Assembly: GCA_030386875.1 (NCBI GenBank)
Contig: CM059575.1
Coordinates: forward strand, 52,668,859-52,732,858
From: Morinoia aosen
Lineage: Eukaryota > Arthropoda > Malacostraca > Amphipoda > Talitridae
DNA length: 64,000 nucleotides
Reading direction: 5' to 3'
The translations under genes were made by a program, and so were the position numbers. This document shows, piece by piece, positions 39,901 through 51,900 of the stretch (position 1 is its first letter; the number at the start of each line of letters is the position of its first letter). Below the pieces are notes generated by a model. The model was not told the DNA's origin. It did not search any database and was given only the letters and a program-made list of their open reading frames with translations.

Positions 39901-42900
39901 ACCTATAATGAACCCTACAAATGAATACCTTCAATTACGACACAGTGGGCAATTATACCAGGAACAATTTAGTACAGCAGCGAGACCCCAGGATGATTTC
40001 CTACCCACGACAATGGCTGACTCAATGCTCGGCCCGTAGGAACACAAGAGCGGTAGGAGCGCAAGAGCGGCAGGATATGCCTGATTACGGCAGCAGCCGA
40101 GTAGGCCGGGGCGCCGCAGCGACAGAGTGCGGCAACAGCAGGTTATGCCGGAGTGCAGCAGCGGTGGTTAGTGCTGAAGTATAACTGCAGCAGGTGGAGT
40201 ACCGCAGCGGCAAGAGACACCGGAGGAAGAACCAGCCGTTGTAGGCTGTTCTTCAATCTCACGCTGTGGAGGCTGGTACCACAGAGCTCTGGGTGATTGC
40301 TCTGGAGTACCCCGGTTGGCCTCTGCTTCCGCTCTCCAATTGGAGGTTGGAGGTCTGGAGGTTTGGAGGTCGATTTGGAGGTCTTCCTGCCAATCCGCCA
40401 CGCATAATAAATAATAACTTCTAATGATAACATCAGCAATAAGGTACATAGTTTCCCACTCTTGCATAACAAATAATCAATATCATTTACAAATAAATAT
40501 TTCAGTAAATAAATAAACTTATGCATTCATTCATTTCTATCCTATTGCTGCCTATTATTCTTACCCTTGCTGGATGATGCTGCTCTTAATAATCTGCTTG
40601 TATACTATATTACTGAACAACGGAATCTTATCCTGAACCAATTAACATAGATAAATCTGTTCTGAAACAGAAAAAGTAGGGGTTAGGGGAATAGGCAGAT
40701 TGCACCATCTCATTAGCAAACACGGCTTAGGAGACTGGTGAATCACCCCATTACATTCCCCCCCACCAAGTGCAACCATAGGGTGCACTTAACACATACT
40801 GCTATCTTCTAAACAATGTACACTTGTTATATACATACACTAATATCACATCTTAAATCTATAATTACAATAAATGAACTCTAGTGTCTATAATTTCCAA
40901 GTCATAGAAATTTTATTACAAGATGATGCTTTGATAATGGACCTTACAAACTACAACATATCTTACAGACGCATAGGCACATTGATATCAACATACCGTT
41001 CGACAGAACACGGCGAGTTGCTGGTATTGTCATTTGACATATCATGACAATCCATACACTAAGCGCAGACATTACACAAATTACCAATAGTTATTTACAA
41101 ACAGTCTATGTACATTTTAATCGCATCACATTTATTTGCAATAAAAGACACCGCATTAACACATATTACTTAACCTGCTATTTTACCCAATACTTAACTT
41201 ACTACTTAATCTACATGATTTTTTTGTATTTTTATCTTTTGTTCATTTTTTTTTTCTTTTTTAACAAGCTACTTATTTTTGACCTTATATTCTAATGTTC
41301 TTAACTGTACATTGGGCATGTTTTCCACATTCCCTCTAGCTCTAGTAATTCTACCAGAAGAAATGTAATCCAACCTTACCGGGGAAACACGAGGACTCTT
41401 GGTTTGTTCTCCATCACTAGCTGTAACACCAACTCTTGTACCACTAGACATGTATCTCCTTTGCCACATTTCCCTCAAAACTTCGTTGTTGGATTTTCTA
41501 TACTTTGATGTACCTTCTTGCATCTGTTTGGAATGGTCCCTAATTCTCTTTAAAATGTTCAACTTCTCTCCTTCTCTCTTGTCAATAGTTCTGAATCCTG
41601 TGAACTCATCAGTAAAGCCTGAGAAGTTACGGCTATCCTCTGAAGTGTTGCTTGCAAATAGTTGTAGAATATCTCCGGTTTGTCTTTCTTCATCTGTTTC
41701 TCCTACTTTGTTTCTATCTTGAGCTTCCTGCTCAGAGCAGTTAATCACTTTTTGTAGGTAATTCTCTTGAAAGCTCCAAGCTCTCTCGGACCAGATTAAA
41801 AAATTCTCTATCAAAGAGCTATTCTGTGTTGCACTATTAGTGCTTATCTGAAGGGAACTTGACTGTGGTGTTTTACTTTTTATGCTGGAGATTGGTTCAT
41901 CCAACCCTAAGTCAAAATCATCTGACAAACCCCTAAACATAGATGACATCCTATAATCAATGTTTGCTATTACTGGTGAATCCATACTTATTTGTTGTAA
42001 TACTTGGTCTTTGGTGGCCTCACTGCAAGGAAGTTCATTCAGATTCTTAGGAAGTACATTGAGTTCTACTCTTTTAGTCTTCTTTCTTTTCTTTATTACT
42101 ACCTTTTCTTTTGACTTGGAAATTTTGTTTCCTAACTTATTTATCTCTTTATTTCTACTCTCAGAGCTAGGGAAAGGAAGCACAGTTTCCTCCCACGAAT
42201 CACTAGGATTACTGCTAAAGATAATATTTGTAATCCCCTGGGCTGATCCTGCTTCACAATCACTGTCAGTGGTTGCTTTGTGGACTCTATTTTCTTCATT
42301 GAAGATAACATGTTCCTTCAGGTAGTCTGGAACTTCCCTCCAAAGCTTTAATTGCTTATAATGTGCTTTGATATTAACTTCAGTTGAATTCATTCTCTGT
42401 AGTTCATAAGTTACACTATTAGATTGAACTTTGGTTACTCTATAAGGACCATCATATTGTCTGGATAACTTATTTGCAACCCTATTTCCTTTCTTTATAG
42501 TTTTTCTTAACACAAGCTGGCCTACTCTAAATGGTGAGAACTGTGGATGTCCTGCTTTCCAGGTGGATGTTATATCCCTGTCTACAGGAATGTTGCGATC
42601 TGTTGGATGGGGTGTCTGCAAGATGCACTGAGATGGACTCATTCCTAATTGTGAATGTACAGTGTTGTTGTGGACTATTAATGCATGTGAGAGATGATTG
42701 TCCCATGTATGGGGATTTTCCTGTACTAACCCTTTCAAGAGTTGAATGATGGTACGATTGCACCTTTCTACACATCCATTAGATGATGCCTTGTACGGAG
42801 TGGAATAGATGTGTGAGATATTGTGGAATTCAAGTAGAGCATTGAATTCCTGTGACTTAAATTCAGGGCCATTGTCCGTTAGCACTCTGTTAGGAAGTCT

Positions 42901-45900
42901 CGTTATTGATGGAAGTACATGAGCTGAAAATGCTGCAGCAACAGTTTTTGCCTTTTTATTGCTCAACGGCACTGCTGTTAGCCATTTAGAAAAATGGTCG
43001 ACAGCCACAAGAACCACAGAATTATTCTTGTTAGTCTTGGGCAGCAACATCAGATCTACAGCTATTAATTCGAAGGGTATTGTTGTTTCTATTTTGAGAG
43101 TTGGAGGAATAATGTGTTGATTACTAACCTTAAAGAACTGACAGTGGGGACATGATGCACAAATATCTCTAGCAATTTTGTCCAGTGCTGGGTGCCAAAA
43201 GCTCCTGAGTATGATGTCAACTAACTTATGTCTACCTATGTGAGAAAGCTGAGTGTGAACCTTTGAAACAATTTCAGTCATCAAAGCAAATGACACTACT
43301 ACTGAGGAATATCTATCTGTGTCTCGCATGAGTAAGTCAAGGTGCACTCTGAGATTCTTCTTATACTTTTTGAACTGATCTAATGTTTTATTTCTCCAAA
43401 ACTTAATATCCAGGTTTGTTGTAATATGTTCCTTCAAAGTGCTTATGGCTAAATCATTATTCTGTATATCAGTCAACTGTTCATTTATTAGAGTAAATTT
43501 GACTTTGGGAGATAAGTCATCTATTCTATGGTGAAAAGTCTCTGATGAGGAAGATTGTTCATCAACAACTGCCTCATTCTCCTGCTCACAAGTGATGTTT
43601 AGACTGAGATGTGAAGCTTTCTCCGGATCTGAAGTTGGGCTTATACGACCAAGTGAATCTGTTACTCCTCGGAGATGAGCGTTCTGTGCTAGCTGTAGAG
43701 GATGAATTTGATGCTCTGATTCGTTCTTGATGTGCATGTGTTTGGATTGAAAATCTAGTACAATCTTGTTTTTGGATAGAAAATTGGCTCCTAAGATACA
43801 GCAACACGGCATAGTTTTTGTTGGGACCACTGCAAACGGTGTACTGTTTGTAACTTCTACATCCATTAATTTAGGTCTTAATTGAACTATTTTCAATACT
43901 TCTGTTTGGTTCTGACCTATTCCTCCTAACAGCTTATTCTTTTGAATTACTACTGGATCATCAGTGATTACAGGATAAATTGAGTCAAAAACAGATTCAC
44001 TAATAACACTAACTTGGGCTCCTGTGTCAATTATGCAACAGAAGCTAAGATCTTGAATTGTTGCAATGTATTTTCCCTCAGTGCTGTGATCACACAGACA
44101 CTGTTTGGCAGTAGAAGCAGCTAGTAGATTATTGTTTTCCTCTAGGAGTTCCTGGAAATTGACATGAATGTCAATCGGCAAAGCCTCGGGTGAATGTGTT
44201 GTGTTGATGTTTTTCTCTTGAATGTTTTGTTGAATCCTATTATTAGATGCTGTTGTTAGAGCAATGACTGGATTAAAATGAATTCCAGCCAAACACTGCA
44301 GGTGTATGATTCTTGGTGGTTGGTAAACTTTGTCTGATTTATAGGTAACTGGAGTGGGCATCCCATGGTGTACCCATATCTCTGTGTTGAAAATGTCACT
44401 TGCTGCTAGCAGAACTTCTTCACAAGGTAATTCTCCTGAATTTTTCATCAAGTGTAATTGTTTTCTTCTGGCCTTGTCAAGCTTAATTTGAAATTTATCA
44501 GGATTGTTTAACAAGTGCTGCACCAGCTGCTCACGCAAGGTCTCATGATCTTCAGGTAAGTTTCCATCAGATTCATTCATCTCCAGTTCAGACAGTAATA
44601 GAAATAAAGATATGAAGAGTGAATCTCCTCCTCCCTCCACCTTTTCCAGTACCTTTAAGCCTTTGGGTAATTCTGGGGTATTAGTCCATTGGGACCCTTC
44701 TGGAACTGTAGGTGTGTTGTAAATGACTCTGGATAAAGCATCAGCTGCTTCATTCTGCAGTCCCGGTCGATATCGAATGGTGAAGTCATATTCTGCAAGT
44801 TCATTTATAGTGCGCATTAACCTGGAGTTCTCTCTTGACATATTGTGTAGATATAATAATGGTTTGTGGTCAGTGAACAGTGTGAATTTTACTCCAAACA
44901 AAAATGCTCTGAAAGTTTTAATACCCCAACGTAATGCTACCAATTCTCTTTCTATAGTAGAATAGCGGCGTTGGGCCTCTGAGAAGGTAGTGGAGGAATA
45001 AGCAATTGTTTTATATTGCCCCTGTTGTTTTTGCATTAAGCATGCTCCTGCTCCTACACCTGAAGCATCTACAAAGAGTTCTAGGTCTTCTGATTCTCCA
45101 GAATAATCCGGAAATGAGAGGGTAACTTCTTCAGCTAACTTGCTCTTCAGAGATTCAAATGCAATATTCATTTCTGGTGTCCAGTTTAAAGTCTTCCTTT
45201 TTGGTCCGCCTGTTAATTCGGTGAGTGGTTTGGCAATGACAGAACATTGACTCACGAATTTTCGTTGAAAGTTTACTAATCCTAAAAATTGCCTTAACTG
45301 GGTGACGTTAGTTGGCTTTGGAAAGTTCACAATTTTCTCTATATACTCGGGTGACTTTTGGATACCTTTCTCACTGATCAAATGACCTAGAAATGAAACC
45401 TTTTCCTTGAAAAATTCACATTTGTTAACTTTGATTTTGATTCCATTGTTCATTAAGGTGGTAAGAACTTTCTCTACCATTGAGAGATGTTCATCAAAAG
45501 ATTTGCTCATTATTAAGATATCATCAATATAAACGATGATGTTTTGGAAGCACAAGTCCGAGAAGATTTCCTGCATGTTTCTTTGGAATTGGATACCACT
45601 ATTTTTAAGACCAAAACTTAACCTCTTAAACTGATACTGATTGTGGGTTGTGCTGAATGATGTATATGGCCTACTTTCTTCATCAATAGGGACTTGGTAG
45701 TAGCCCTTAATTAAGTCTAACTTGGTGAAATACTTAACCTGGTGTGCACTATAGATTGAATCAGTTAAGTTTGGCATTGGGAATTTTTCAGGTTTGGTTA
45801 CACTGTTGAGTTTTCGGTAATCCACACAAAGTCTTAATTGCCCATCTGGTTTTCTAATTGGTACTACAGGTGAAGACCACGGTGATCGGCTATCCTCAAT

Positions 45901-48900
45901 TATATCTAAAGCTTTTAATTCTTGGCATTGTCTTTGTATTTCCTTATTGACTGGTTCTGCAAATCGTCTTGGTTTTTGCCATATTGGTGTGTGGTTTGTA
46001 AGTTCTATTTTATGGGGTGTTACATGTGCCTTCCCAATGTCATTTTCATCCTTACTTAGGGCTTCTTCAACATTCTTCAACATACTAACAACCCTTTTCT
46101 TCTCCGTTGGTTCTAATGTTTCCCCAATGTCTAATTCAGCTCCCATCTTCTCCATGGTCCATTCGGAGGTTCCTGTTTCTTCCTCCTCAAGTTCTACAAT
46201 GGTGCTCACATAACCTAGTAAGTCACCTTTCTTGATTTTACCATTTTTAACTGGAACTTTTTGGCGAACAACGACCCGGTTCTTTTGGTTATTTATGGAC
46301 AAAACGCCATCTATGCCTGTGCACTTCTTATTTTTCATTTTCCCATTATAGTAATAGATGTCCCTTTCACAAGCTTCACTCTGGCAAATGAGATTAACCT
46401 GAACTCCTACTTCAGTAGATTTTCCTGAATAATTGATGGTTTCAGAGGCATGAACTGGGATAGATTCATGAATTATTCTCATGGGCTTTGCAGTTTCACC
46501 TAAATAGATATCAACTCTTGCATTATTTTTAGCAACCTTTGAAATCATTCTTTTACCTATGTTAACAATGAGCTGATTTTCAACCATGAATGGAGTCCCT
46601 AATATTATTGGATGATTTATAGCTTCATCAGGTACTACACTGAAAGTGGTGTTACAAGCCTTTATACCATAAAAGGAAAAGTTAAAGTGTGCTACACCAA
46701 GTGTTTTTACATTTACTATACCCAATCCTTGAAGGACAATGGAGTGGTCTGGGTTGCATGGTAGGTTTAACTGATTAACAAGAGATCTCCTTATGAGATT
46801 AGTGGCTGCACCTGTGTCAAGCAGAGCTTCTATCCTGTTTTCTTGAATGCGGGTTTCTACGATTAGTAACTGACCCGGTTCCAGAGCCGCCAAATTTACC
46901 CAGGCACTGTCATTGTCATCTGGCTGTGAAGTTCCTGGAACAGCATTATTGGTCTTGAGGCACATTTTTGTTCTCTGGCTTGCTTCTTCAACACAAACTG
47001 AAGAGAGTCTGGAAGGTTCCTTCCTTTCTATTTCTTCATTCGGCTTCACTTGGGTGCCTCTTGGTATGCCGTGGTCACCTAAATAGTTAGTGGTTTCCGG
47101 GTCATCACCATCTTCATCTTCTACTTCAAGACAATCAAAGCGATTATGGGTCTCAAAGGGTGAAAACAAAGTGTAGGGGTGCTTCTTGGCTACTGGCATA
47201 CCCCCGTCTTTACCAGAGCCTGTCAGTTTGACGCCCTGCCATACAGATTTTCGTCACTGTGCGCCCTGTTTCCTTGAGGTGTTAAGGGTGCAAAGGTAAC
47301 AGTACCACCTGGGGTTCCTGGATTTTGAGATATCCCCCTTGGAGCATGCTGTGATTGTGACCTTGGACGAAACCTTGTAGGCCTTTGGTTGCAATCCCTG
47401 TAATAATGTCCTCTTCTTCCACATGCATAGCAGGAATTGGTTTTAGTTCTGCATTCAGCAGCACCATGACCATATCGGTTACAGAAAGTACAAGTTATGT
47501 TGTGAGAAGTAAGTCTCGCTGGAGGTCTCATGTTGAAGTTCCTTGATGGTCCAGGGTTGGCTCTTGAGTGACTGTATTGCTGGTAGTTTGGCCTTTGATG
47601 TTGGAAGGAAGCTGTACTGTTTAGAGAGAGTGAATTTATTTGTTGAGCCTGATGGTTTCTGCTGTCCCGAGGAGAGTGCCTGCCAAAGCTGACACTGTTG
47701 AGGAATGGAGCCCCGTTCGTACTATTTGTTCTTTGGTCATTCTGAGTGGCTGCATCCCGGTACAGCTTTTTCTGACCTACACTAATAGTGATTTCTTTTT
47801 GGTTGTCCCTTTCCTCACTCTCATTACTTTCTGATTCTTTTTCATTTTCCTTTTCTACATCCTTGAACCTGGCACACTTCTGAATGGAGGACCATTTTAC
47901 CTTTTTGTTGTTGATTCTATCACTGATCATTTGAGTTGAAATGATCCTTTTGAAGTCCTTAGGAATAGTTTGTAGGAACTTGTCCCGTAGAATGGAGCTT
48001 GATTGAACCTTATGTTTAGGGTAAGCTATTTTAAACAACCTCTCAACGCGGCTGCTGTACAGGTAGAGAGGTTCTCCTTTATTGCATCTTATTTTACTGA
48101 AATCCTCCCGGTTCCTCTTTTTCCGTAATTCGGCCATGTCTTTATACCATTGAACCAGTTTGTACTTAATGGTGGAGTAGGTGTCCCCTACATCTCTCAA
48201 AGATTTCATTGCCATGAGGGTTTGGCCACTGAGCTGCTTCTCCAGCTCCCCTATCCAGAAGCGACTATCTCCCTTGAAATTCTCCTCACAATATCTTTCA
48301 AACCTCTTCAGGTAGTCTCTCAAGTCCTGCCCTGATTTTTCATCAAACTTTTCTTGTTGCGGAATTCTCCGATTGTCAAATCTTTCCATTAGTTTCTGCA
48401 GTGTTTTGAGTTCCCCTTGCTGGGTGGTCAGAAGAGGCTTCCGTTTCGGAGTCCTAGCCCGAACTGATGAGTCAGAACTCAAAGTTCGAGAGTCAGCACA
48501 ACTAGTAGCATCATCGGAGCTAACACTATCCTCAGATGTGGAAGAATCCCTGTGTGACTGAGCAGGCCTATTTGTTTTAGGAATAGCTCCCTGTTTTGCA
48601 GATCTTACCTTTGTAGACTTTGGTTCCTCGCCGGTATCAATTTGGATCTTTTTAAAATTCTTCTGGAGTTCAATCAGCATTTTCTTGGACGAATTGGACA
48701 TTTGTGAGGTATTCATTTGTTCCAGATTGGCTAGAAATTTATTCATGTACTCACAATTTTGCTGGATCAGCTCCTCTTCCTGTTCTGAAATGTTGGGCGT
48801 TTCTTTACAGAGCACATCTGCAGCAGGAGGAGATCCTACTTTCTCACCTGAACCCTCTTGCTCAGCCATCTTGGCGCTCTACTACCAGAAGAGAAGACCT

Positions 48901-51900
48901 CCAAGTTATTAAGTGCTATCCTATGCCACAAAATAATAACAATTCCTAACGTGGTTTGACTTGCCCTCTGTCCACAAGAACAGTATAGCTGCTTAGCAAG
49001 TCAACAGAAAAGTTTTGAGCCTTAGCTGCAAAACCAGAACCTAAAAGTAATGAATAACTAGGGCACACAGTAAACATATGAAATAAACAACATCCTAACC
49101 TAAGTCCACATCCTGGTTATCCAATCGAAACACCTTGAGACAATATTATCAGGTATACAATAATGCTGAATAACAAGTTGATGGTCAGCTCAAACTAAAT
49201 AACGGGTTGAAATAGCTACCCTAATTTACATATTAAGAATCTTAGGTTACCCCGGAAAATCCTGGATCCTGGTCACGGCACCAAAAACACAATGTTGTGG
49301 GACAGGTAGGCTTCCTACCATCAACATGTGTGACCTAGATCCATAGCACTAATGTACATTGGTTGTGAGAGACCTAACCTACCTATGACTCCTATCTTGT
49401 CTCAAGGTGAATAAAGAAGCCGACACTCCCAGGTAATGGGTTTACGATTCTTTCTTTTTTTTGTTTATTTATACACTATTAACAATGATTACAGAAATAT
49501 ACATAGGAAAATAACCGGGAGTGGACAGTAATAAATTCCCTACCTATAATGAACCCTACAAATGAATACCTTCAATTACGACACAGTGGGCAATTATACC
49601 AGGAACAATTTAGTACAGCAGCGAGACCCCAGGATGATTTCCTACCCACGACAATGGCTGACTCAATGCTCGGCCCGTAGGAACACAAGAGCGGTAGGAG
49701 CGCAAGAGCGGCAGGATATGCCTGATTACGGCAGCAGCCGAGTAGGCCGGGGCGCCGCAGCGACAGAGTGCGGCAACAGCAGGTTATGCCGGAGTGCAGC
49801 AGCGGTGGTTAGTGCTGAAGTATAACTGCAGCAGGTGGAGTACCGCAGCGGCAAGAGACACCGGAGGAAGAACCAGCCGTTGTAGGCTGTTCTTCAATCT
49901 CACGCTGTGGAGGCTGGTACCACAGAGCTCTGGGTGATTGCTCTGGAGTACCCCGGTTGGCCTCTGCTTCCGCTCTCCAATTGGAGGTTGGAGGTCTGGA
50001 GGTTTGGAGGTCGATTTGGAGGTCTTCCTGCCAATCCGCCACGCATAATAAATAATAACTTCTAATGATAACATCAGCAATAAGGTACATAGTTTCCCAC
50101 TCTTGCATAACAAATAATCAATATCATTTACAAATAAATATTTCAGTAAATAAATAAACTTATGCATTCATTCATTTCTATCCTATTGCTGCCTATTATT
50201 CTTACCCTTGCTGGATGATGCTGCTCTTAATAATCTGCTTGTATACTATATTACTGAACAACGGAATCTTATCCTGAACCAATTAACATAGATAAATCTG
50301 TTCTGAAACAGAAAAAGTAGGGGTTAGGGGAATAGGCAGATTGCACCATCTCATTAGCAAACACGGCTTAGGAGACTGGTGAATCACCCCATTACAATGT
50401 ACATGTCGGTTTTAAGAATACCGGACGCGGGAGGGATATTGTCGCCCCTACATTACCAAATTTTCAATATAGGTTTTTGTTTGTTATCATTTTTAATGTG
50501 GTAAAAAAATCGATTTTTTCTTCGTTTTTATTTCAAAAATTCCTAAAATGTCAGTAACAACAAATTTGAATTTAAAAAATAGAGATTGTAGAATATTGTT
50601 TTCTGAGTGGGATAGCACTAAAAGTTACTTTTAAAATCAATTTGTTTGGCTTCCAAGACTTTTTTAACACATTGACTGCGATACGACCCACCGGTGGGTC
50701 GTGGTTAGGTTTTTCCTGCTGCGAAACGACCCATCGATGGGTCGTTTTGAAAAATTCTAACAACCTTTCTAAATTAGTGGTATTTAACAGGCCCGGTTAA
50801 TGTTTGATATTTACAGATTTGGTTATCACTTTTGACTTTAAATTTCATTTGAATATTGAACTTCTGTTTAACCTATCGCAGTTAACGTGTTAAAACTGCC
50901 CCATAAATCTAGTATTTTGAATAACTCGTTTTCTATGCAAAAATTCGGAAAATGTAGGGAAAAACCGTTTTAAAATTCAATGTACACATATTGTGCAATT
51001 ATCAGATAAATCTCTCCAATAGGGAAAACAAAACCAATATTTCACTTTCATAGTGGCACAATTATATATATATATATTATATAAAAATGTAATTTATATA
51101 TATGTATTTGTTTATATTATATAATACAATTATATATAAATATATACAGGGTGTTTTTTTTTACTTTGAACAAACTTCGAACTTAGGTACAAAAACTCGA
51201 AATAAATCGATTTTCATGAATGACAAAATGTCCAAAACTCTTTAGTTTTCGAGTTATGGCGTCGCAAAGCATGATTAGAAGTGCATGTTATAACTGGGCC
51301 GCACACCAATTGTTATTTAAAGTTGTTAGTTTTCGAGATTGTCGAATACAATTAAAGCATTTTTTCTCATTTCATTATGGGTTATCCATTCCATGTAATC
51401 AACGACAAGATTTCAAGATGCAATGTGAAACTGAAATAATGAAATAAAATTTATTATTAACAATCTACATTACTGGAACGCACGTGTTGCAGTATCAGTT
51501 CGCCATTTGTTGACACGCCGTTGCACTGTGACCATGGAAAGATTTACCAATGCTGAGAAGGCAGACATGCATTTGATTTATGGAGCTGCAGGCGGAAATG
51601 GTAGGCTCGCTCTGAGGATGTATAGAGAAAGGTTTCCTAGGCGCGAAGTGCCTGATTTCCGGTATTTTGCTACTCTGCATACGAGATTGCGTGATACCGG
51701 CAGCTTCAACGTTAACAGAGGGAATGCTGGGCGCGGCCATCATCCACAGGAGGATAGAATTGTGGAATACTTTGAGCAACATCCACGAACCAGCACTCGT
51801 GCAGCTGCTCAACGTCTTGGCTTGCAAAACCATACTACTGTGTGGAGGGCACTACATCGTCAGCAATTACATCCGTACCATTTCCAAAGAGTGCAAGGCC

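Larger units (their letters stand above)
39652..50396 (-). mobile_element. Full-length Ty3/gypsy-type LTR retrotransposon, 10,745 bp
   Basis: Complete element on the minus strand, bounded by 4-bp ATGT duplications (39648-39651 and 50397-50400). Two 1104-bp LTRs (39652-40755 and 49293-50396) start TGTAATGGGG and end CACAACA in element orientation. In order it has 5' LTR, primer-binding site, gag, pol in the -1 frame, a ~500-bp 3' untranslated stretch (40756-41268), polypurine tract and 3' LTR. Both ORFs are uninterrupted and the LTRs look identical by eye, so the insertion is very recent and may be active. No envelope gene is recognised. It sits inside an older solo LTR in RALGAPB intron 7, antisense to the host gene. 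Confidence 0.96.
38427..50452 (-). mobile_element. Solo LTR of a second LTR retrotransposon, split by the nested gypsy element
   Basis: Begins TGTCAAGGCC and ends GCCCCTACA, bounded by TTACC duplications (38422-38426 and 50453-50457). Without the nested gypsy insertion and one copy of its ATGT duplication it measures about 1277 bp, with no coding region or second LTR, so it fits a solo LTR left by recombination. Minus orientation is suggested by a TATAAAAA-like word on the opposite strand sense and a TTTATTGATTAC stretch, but is uncertain. It contains minisatellite G. The sister repeat at 53228-53665 shows the unoccupied site (CTGTATTAACACATT). Confidence 0.75.

Noticed and set aside
39921..40526. 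Short frames (87, 127 and 99 codons) repeated at 49562-50167
   Set aside because: They lie wholly inside the two gypsy LTRs and are duplicated only because the LTRs are identical. No homology recognised.
41960..48912. Plus-strand frames of 60-121 codons across the gypsy coding region
   Set aside because: Antisense shadows of gag and pol. No domains, and the minus-strand reading has clear conserved catalytic residues.
39652..50396. Envelope gene that would make the element an errantivirus
   Set aside because: No third frame with signal peptide, fusion or transmembrane features exists between pol and the 3' LTR (only about 500 bp), and the pol tail has no hydrophobic anchor.
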